The translations under genes were made by a program, and so were the position numbers. A stretch of 18,735 nucleotides of DNA from an uncultured Archangium sp. (lineage in GTDB: Bacteria; Myxococcota; Myxococcia; Myxococcales; Myxococcaceae). Positions 14,976 through 18,735 of this stretch are shown in pieces. The stretch lies in NCBI GenBank assembly GCA_946479335.1, contig CAMLFP010000069.1:1-18735 (forward strand), given 5' to 3'. The notes below the pieces were generated by a model that was given only the letters and a program-made list of their open reading frames with translations, was not told the DNA's origin and ran no database searches. Position 1 is the stretch's first letter; each line of letters starts with the position of its first letter.

Positions 14976-15000
14976 GTCGCGTCGCGCGACATGAAATTTT
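14976..15000 (+). terminator. Possible weak intrinsic terminator after the cyclase gene
   Basis: Just after the cyclase stop, GTCGCG (14976-14981) and CGCGAC (14985-14990) can pair into a 6-bp GC stem with a 3-nt loop. A short T run (14997-15000) follows within ATGAAATTTT. The T run is short and offset from the stem by 6 nt, so the call is weak. Confidence 0.3.
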
Positions 15001-15077
15001 CCAGCCAATGCGCGCTACGTGGATTTGACGCGCGGTGACGTTGCCGTTTGCCCCCGCTTGCGCGATGAGCGCGCCAC

Positions 15078-18000
15078 ATGCGCACCCCCTCACGTGTTGC
15101 TCTGGTTGCTCTTCTCGCTGCGTGCCTGCCGATGGCGGCTTCCGCGCAGGTTTCGCTGACGGCGCTCGAGTCGTCGTACTCGCAGAACTTCGACACGCTG
15201 GTGTCGACAGGGACCGGAACCACGCTCCCGAGCGGCTGGGCTTTCGTCGAGACTGGCTCGAGCGCGAATACGACCTATACGGCGAACAACGGGACTGGGA
15301 CCTCCGGAGACACTTACTCCTTTGGTTCCAACGGCTCGACGGATCGCGCGCTAGGGACGATCTTTTCGGGTTCGGTTGTCCCCGTTATCGGTGCTGGTTT
15401 TACGAACAATACCGGCGCGACCGTGACATCGGTCTCGATTGCATATCACGGCGAAGAATGGCGCCTGGGTACGACGGGTCGCGCAGACCAATTGCAGTTT
15501 TCTTACAGCACTAATGCGACCACCCTTTCTACGGGCACGTGGACGGCTCTTTCCGCCGGCGATTTCTCGTCTCCGACGACGACGGGAACAGTCGGTGCTC
15601 TCGATGGAAACGCGACTGCGAACTCCACCAATGTGTCATTTACCGTTACGGGCTTGTCGATCGCGCCGGGCGCGTCGTTTTGGATTCGCTGGTCCGACTT
15701 CAACGCGAGTGGCGCGGACGATGGTCTTGCGATTGATGACTTCTCCCTGACTCCGCATGGCGCGACGGGCGGCACGGACGCTGGCACGGGGACCGACGCG
15801 GGCATCGATGTCGACGCGGGTACTGGCATCGACGCGGGCACGGGTGTCGACGCGGGCACTGGCGTCGACGCGGGCACTGGCGTCGACGCGGGCATGGGCA
15901 TCGACGCGGGCACGATCAGCGGCACGGCGGCGCTCTGCGACGCAGACCCTGCGACCGCGACCACCGACGGCGTGATCAGCGCCAGCGAGTACGCCGGCTT
16001 CTCGAACGGCGTCGGCAGCGACTTTGGCGGCAAGCTCGGCGCCGGCGCGAAGCTGTACGTGAACTCCGACTCGAGCGGCGCGCTCGCGTTCGGGCTCGAC
16101 GCGCCGAGCGCGCTCGGCAGCGACAACATCGTCATCTACGTCGACTCGACGACGGGAGGCTTCAGCTCCACCGCGAACTTCACCGACGCGGCCGACGACG
16201 GGCGCAAGGCCATCAGCGGCTTCGATGGCGCCAACCGCGCCACGCTGACCTTCGCGACCAACTTCACCGCCGACTACGCCATCGTGATTCAGAGCGGCTT
16301 CGTCGGCCTCTTCCAGCTCGCGCAGAACGGCGCGCACACCTACGTGAAGACGCTGACCTCCGTGCAGAACAACGGCGTCATCGAGTTCTCCGGGCTCTCG
16401 CTGGCCGACCTCGGCTCGCAGTTCGGCAATGACGTGCACTACGTCGCGACGCTCCTCAACCCGACGAACGCGTACCGCTCGATGGAGTTCCAGGGCGTCG
16501 CCACCGCGCCGGCCTCCTCCATCGGCGCCAGTGCGTACGCGCTGGCCGCGGGTGACTACGACTCGTTCGTCTCGATGAACGGCGTCGCGACGCTCGGTCA
16601 GCCGTTCCGCCGCAACTTCGACACCTTCACCGGCGCGGGGTTCACCGCGACGCCCGCGTGCGGGCAGCTCAACGCCAACAACTGGGCCGGCACCGTGCCC
16701 ACGATGGACTACGGCACCGGCGCGACGTCGGGCGGCTGGGCGCGCGGGGCGACCTCGAGCTCGGTCTCCACCGGCGGCGCGTACGCCTTCGTGGAGTCGA
16801 ACGGCAACCGGCTCTTCGGCATGCAGCCGAGCGGCAGCTTCTGGCTCTCCGGCTCGCTGACGCTGCGCCTGCAGAACACCACCAGCGCGTCGGTCATCGG
16901 GGTCGACGTCGCGTACGCGCTCTTCGCGCGCAACGACCAGGGCAGCAGCGTGACGATGAACCTCTCGTACTCGACCAACGGCACCGCCTTCACCTCCGTG
17001 CCGGGCTTCGACTACGCGACGACGCTGACGTCCTCCGGTTCGTCGCTGGTCGCTGACGGCGTGCGGTCGGGCGGCCTGGGCAGCCTCGTCGTGCCTCCCG
17101 GTGGCTTCCTGTACCTGCGGTTCTCGGGGACGACCCTCGGCAGCGGGTCGGGCGATGAGTTCGGCTTCGACGACCTGACGGTGACGCCGCACTTCAACAC
17201 CTGCGGCGACGGCGTCATCGCCGACGCGGAGCAGTGCGACCTCGGCTCGACCGGCGCCTCGACCGAGTGTGGTTGCATCGCGAACACGTGCCAGTTCGTC
17301 AACCCGGGCACCGCCTGCGGCAACAGCACCGGCAGTGCGTGTGACGAGCCCGACAGCTGCGACGGCGCCGGCGCCTGCGCGACCCACACCGCGGTTGATG
17401 GCACCTCGTGCGCCGACGGCGACGTCTGCAACGGCATCGAGACGTGCGGAGCGGGCGTCTGCCTCGCGGGCACGACGTTGACCTGTGACGACGGCAACGC
17501 GTGCACCGACGACACCTGCAACCCGGCGTCGGGCTGCGCGTTCGTCAACGACGACGCGAACAGCTGCAATGACGGCAACCTCTGCACCGACAACGACATG
17601 TGCAGCAGCGGCGCGTGCGTCGGCGGCTCCACCGTGGGCTGCGGCGACGGCAACGTCTGCACCACCGACGCCTGCAACCCGGCGAGCGGCTGCGAGTACA
17701 TGGCGAACACCGCGAGCTGCGACGACGGCAACGCCTGCACCACCGGCGACGTGTGCGCCGCCGGCGCGTGTGGCGCGGGCGCACCGCTCGACTGCTCCGA
17801 TGGCAATGAATGCACCTCCGAGAGCTGCAACCCGCTGAGCGGCTGCGTGGTGTCCGCGAACGTCGGCATGCCCTGCAACGGCACGCCGTCGGGCGATTGC
17901 GACGCGCAAGACCTGTGCGACTCGTCGGGCGTCTGCCAGTCGTTGTTCATGCCGGGCTCGGTCATCTGCCGTGGCGCGGCGAACAACTGCGACGTGGCGG

Positions 18001-18735
18001 AGTTCTGCACCGGCGGCTCCGTGCAGTGCCCGTCTGATTCGCTCGCGGCCAACGGCACGTCGTGCAGCGATGGCCTGACGTGCACCACCGGTGAGACGTG
18101 CCAGTCGGGCGCCTGCACCGGCGGCGCCTCGGTGGTGTGCACCGACGACGGTGATGTCTGCACGATGGACATGTGTGATGAGACGTCGGGTTGCACGCAC
18201 CTCGCGATTCCCGGCTGCTGCCACACCGTCGCCGATTGTGACGACGGCGATGCGTGCACCGATGACCTCTGCGCGGCGCCTGGTTCGATGTGCCAGCACC
18301 TCGACAACGGGACCTGCGCGGACGGCGGCATCGATGCCGGCGTTGATGAGGACGCGGGGGTCGACGCCGGGACGGAGGAAGATGGTGGCGTCGACGCGGG
18401 CTTCGACGGCGGTATGGGCATGACCGGCGGCGGCACGGGGACGACGGGTGGCGGCACGGGCACGACCGGCGGCGGTGACGGCACGATGGGTGGCGGTACG
18501 GGCACGACTGGCGGCGGCATGGGTACGACCGGCGGCGGCACTGCGGTGACGGGCGGCGGTGACGGCACGACGGGCGGCGGCACGGGCACGACCGGTGGTG
18601 GCACTGCGGTGACGGGCGGCGGTGATGGCACGACTGGCGGCGGTGACGGCACGACTGGCGGCGGTGACGGCACGACCGGTGGCGGCACTGCGGTGACTGG
18701 TGGCGGTGACGGCACGACCGGCGGTGGTACGGGCA
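15078..18735 (+). CDS. Giant secreted mosaic Cys-rich surface protein (at least 1219 residues, 3' end beyond window)
   Basis: Open from ATG 15078 to the edge. A signal peptide (about 1-23, ending AASA before QV) directs export. Then in order: beta-rich domain A (about 24-227, with QNFDTL and DDFSLTPH); a DAG hexapeptide tract (232-279); a domain of unclear family, somewhat like carbohydrate-binding/DOMON folds (about 281-508); domain B (about 508-708, with RNFDTF and DDLTVTPH), apparently the same type as A; a myxobacterial cysteine-rich repeat (CGDGVIADAEQCDLG, about 708-748); many CDDGNACT-type disulphide repeats to about 1081; an acidic DAG segment; and TGGG heptapeptide repeats to the window end. 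A C-terminal sorting signal such as MYXO-CTERM might be expected outside the window. Likely a stalked cell-surface adhesin or coat protein. Domain A is lower in GC than the rest. Confidence 0.87.
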   Translation, partial: MRTPSRVALVALLAACLPMAASAQVSLTALESSYSQNFDTLVSTGTGTTLPSGWAFVETGSSANTTYTANNGTGTSGDTYSFGSNGSTDRALGTIFSGSVVPVIGAGFTNNTGATVTSVSIAYHGEEWRLGTTGRADQLQFSYSTNATTLSTGTWTALSAGDFSSPTTTGTVGALDGNATANSTNVSFTVTGLSIAPGASFWIRWSDFNASGADDGLAIDDFSLTPHGATGGTDAGTGTDAGIDVDAGTGIDAGTGVDAGTGVDAGTGVDAGMGIDAGTISGTAALCDADPATATTDGVISASEYAGFSNGVGSDFGGKLGAGAKLYVNSDSSGALAFGLDAPSALGSDNIVIYVDSTTGGFSSTANFTDAADDGRKAISGFDGANRATLTFATNFTADYAIVIQSGFVGLFQLAQNGAHTYVKTLTSVQNNGVIEFSGLSLADLGSQFGNDVHYVATLLNPTNAYRSMEFQGVATAPASSIGASAYALAAGDYDSFVSMNGVATLGQPFRRNFDTFTGAGFTATPACGQLNANNWAGTVPTMDYGTGATSGGWARGATSSSVSTGGAYAFVESNGNRLFGMQPSGSFWLSGSLTLRLQNTTSASVIGVDVAYALFARNDQGSSVTMNLSYSTNGTAFTSVPGFDYATTLTSSGSSLVADGVRSGGLGSLVVPPGGFLYLRFSGTTLGSGSGDEFGFDDLTVTPHFNTCGDGVIADAEQCDLGSTGASTECGCIANTCQFVNPGTACGNSTGSACDEPDSCDGAGACATHTAVDGTSCADGDVCNGIETCGAGVCLAGTTLTCDDGNACTDDTCNPASGCAFVNDDANSCNDGNLCTDNDMCSSGACVGGSTVGCGDGNVCTTDACNPASGCEYMANTASCDDGNACTTGDVCAAGACGAGAPLDCSDGNECTSESCNPLSGCVVSANVGMPCNGTPSGDCDAQDLCDSSGVCQSLFMPGSVICRGAANNCDVAEFCTGGSVQCPSDSLAANGTSCSDGLTCTTGETCQSGACTGGASVVCTDDGDVCTMDMCDETSGCTHLAIPGCCHTVADCDDGDACTDDLCAAPGSMCQHLDNGTCADGGIDAGVDEDAGVDAGTEEDGGVDAGFDGGMGMTGGGTGTTGGGTGTTGGGDGTMGGGTGTTGGGMGTTGGGTAVTGGGDGTTGGGTGTTGGGTAVTGGGDGTTGGGDGTTGGGDGTTGGGTAVTGGGDGTTGGGTG
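15771..15914 (+). repeat. 18-bp tandem repeat encoding DAG hexapeptides (TGxDAG)
   Basis: About seven to eight units of an 18-bp repeat encode the pattern TDAG-TGTDAG-IDVDAG-TGIDAG, then TGVDAG three times and MGIDAG. Some units are identical at DNA level (GGCACTGGCGTCGACGCG), so recent slippage or unequal exchange is likely. It forms the flexible linker between domain A and the next domain of the giant protein and should vary in copy number between strains. Confidence 0.9.
17484..18290 (+). repeat. Cysteine-rich DDGNxCT repeats within the giant protein
   Basis: A protein-level repeat. The core C-x-D-G-[ND]-x-C-T, followed by D-x-C and SGC, recurs near 17484, 17568, 17644, 17721, 17798, 18140 and 18238. 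Spacing is about 75-85 nt between the first five. The intervening units are more diverged, for instance CDSSGVC, CDVAEFC and CSDGLTC. Such arrays are common in exported proteins of Myxococcota and relatives, and are expected to fold as small disulphide knots. They may bind calcium through the Asp-rich loops; that is inference. Confidence 0.8.
18423..18735 (+). repeat. 21-bp tandem repeat encoding TGGG heptapeptides, running off the window
   Basis: About 15 units of 21 bp encode (T/M)GGG followed by TGT, DGT, MGT or TAV. Unit variants are ordered rather than random: the TAV unit recurs every three or four units and is always followed by DGT. This suggests higher-order duplication of multi-unit blocks. 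The repeat has not ended at 18735. It would form a long flexible Gly/Thr stalk near the cell envelope. Confidence 0.92.

Noticed and set aside
12618..15008. A minus-strand frame of 796 codons across the CNB/cyclase operon
   Set aside because: It has low-complexity Arg/Ser/Ala composition and no motifs, while the plus strand encodes two well-marked domain proteins.
15025..15053. TTGACG at 15025 as a -35 for the giant gene
   Set aside because: No acceptable -10 lies 16-18 bp downstream (TTGCCC region), so a sigma-70 promoter is not supported.
15771..15914. DAG tandem repeat as a CRISPR-like array
   Set aside because: The 18-bp units are contiguous without spacers and stay in the coding frame of the giant protein.
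15636..18299. A minus-strand open frame of 887 codons rich in Arg, Ala and Val
   Set aside because: It is antisense to the giant surface-protein gene, whose frame has a signal peptide, domains and Cys repeats. Absence of stops comes from high GC and repeated GAC/GGC codons.
17012..18715. A minus-strand frame with PPPVVP repeats resembling a proline-rich surface protein
   Set aside because: It is the reverse complement of the TGGG repeat and Cys-rich region. The plus frame explains the periodicity and continues from a signal peptide.

Overview
The window is very GC-rich DNA. Codons end almost always in G or C, genes are tightly packed, and several genes leave long stop-free shadows on the opposite strand. 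The content points to a member of the Myxococcota: an RpoE-like sigma factor with a membrane anti-sigma protein, proline- and 'DAG'-rich exported proteins, a myxobacterial-type cysteine-rich repeat in a giant secreted protein, and several cyclic-nucleotide-binding signalling proteins. This assignment is inference from gene content, not from a marker gene.

Layout. Positions 1-5585 hold seven minus-strand genes. In order of transcription they are a DUF6438 lipoprotein, a 2OG-Fe(II) oxygenase-like protein, an M50-type membrane protease, a small membrane protein, a serine-hydrolase-like lipoprotein, an MscS channel with a C-terminal cyclic-nucleotide-binding (CNB) domain, and a ClpA/B-like AAA+ protein cut by the window edge. 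Gaps between them run from 4-nt overlaps to 55 bp, so they could form one long unit. Diverging from this block, 5658-7362 is a three-gene unit: ECF sigma factor, transmembrane anti-sigma and a small secreted protein. An outer-membrane beta-barrel gene follows (7404-9032) and meets argJ tail to tail with no spacer. argJ follows an HD-type phosphohydrolase gene on the minus strand (10269-11615). Diverging from that gene is a fumarylacetoacetate hydrolase-family gene (11682-12659).

Positions 12711-14973 encode a two-gene signalling module: a TPR-like protein with a C-terminal CNB domain, then, 4 bp later, a class III nucleotide cyclase with an FHA domain. With the CNB-MscS channel, the window thus has one likely producer and two likely receivers of a cyclic nucleotide. 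From 15078 to beyond the right edge is one giant gene for a secreted mosaic surface protein (at least 1219 residues): signal peptide, a beta-rich domain, a DAG hexapeptide tract, a second domain, a further copy of the first domain type, a long cysteine-rich region, an acidic DAG segment and a 21-bp TGGG tandem repeat still running at the end.

Points most worth a second look: the giant protein's first domain is clearly lower in GC than the rest of the gene; 'DAG' tracts recur in linkers of three unrelated exported proteins; a 17-codon mini-ORF sits exactly between the sigma and anti-sigma genes; the anti-sigma protein lacks its zinc cysteines; the Clp-like D1 domain looks catalytically degenerate; and the cyclase has unusual substrate-specificity positions. 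No RNA genes, CRISPR arrays, insertion sequences or integrases were seen.
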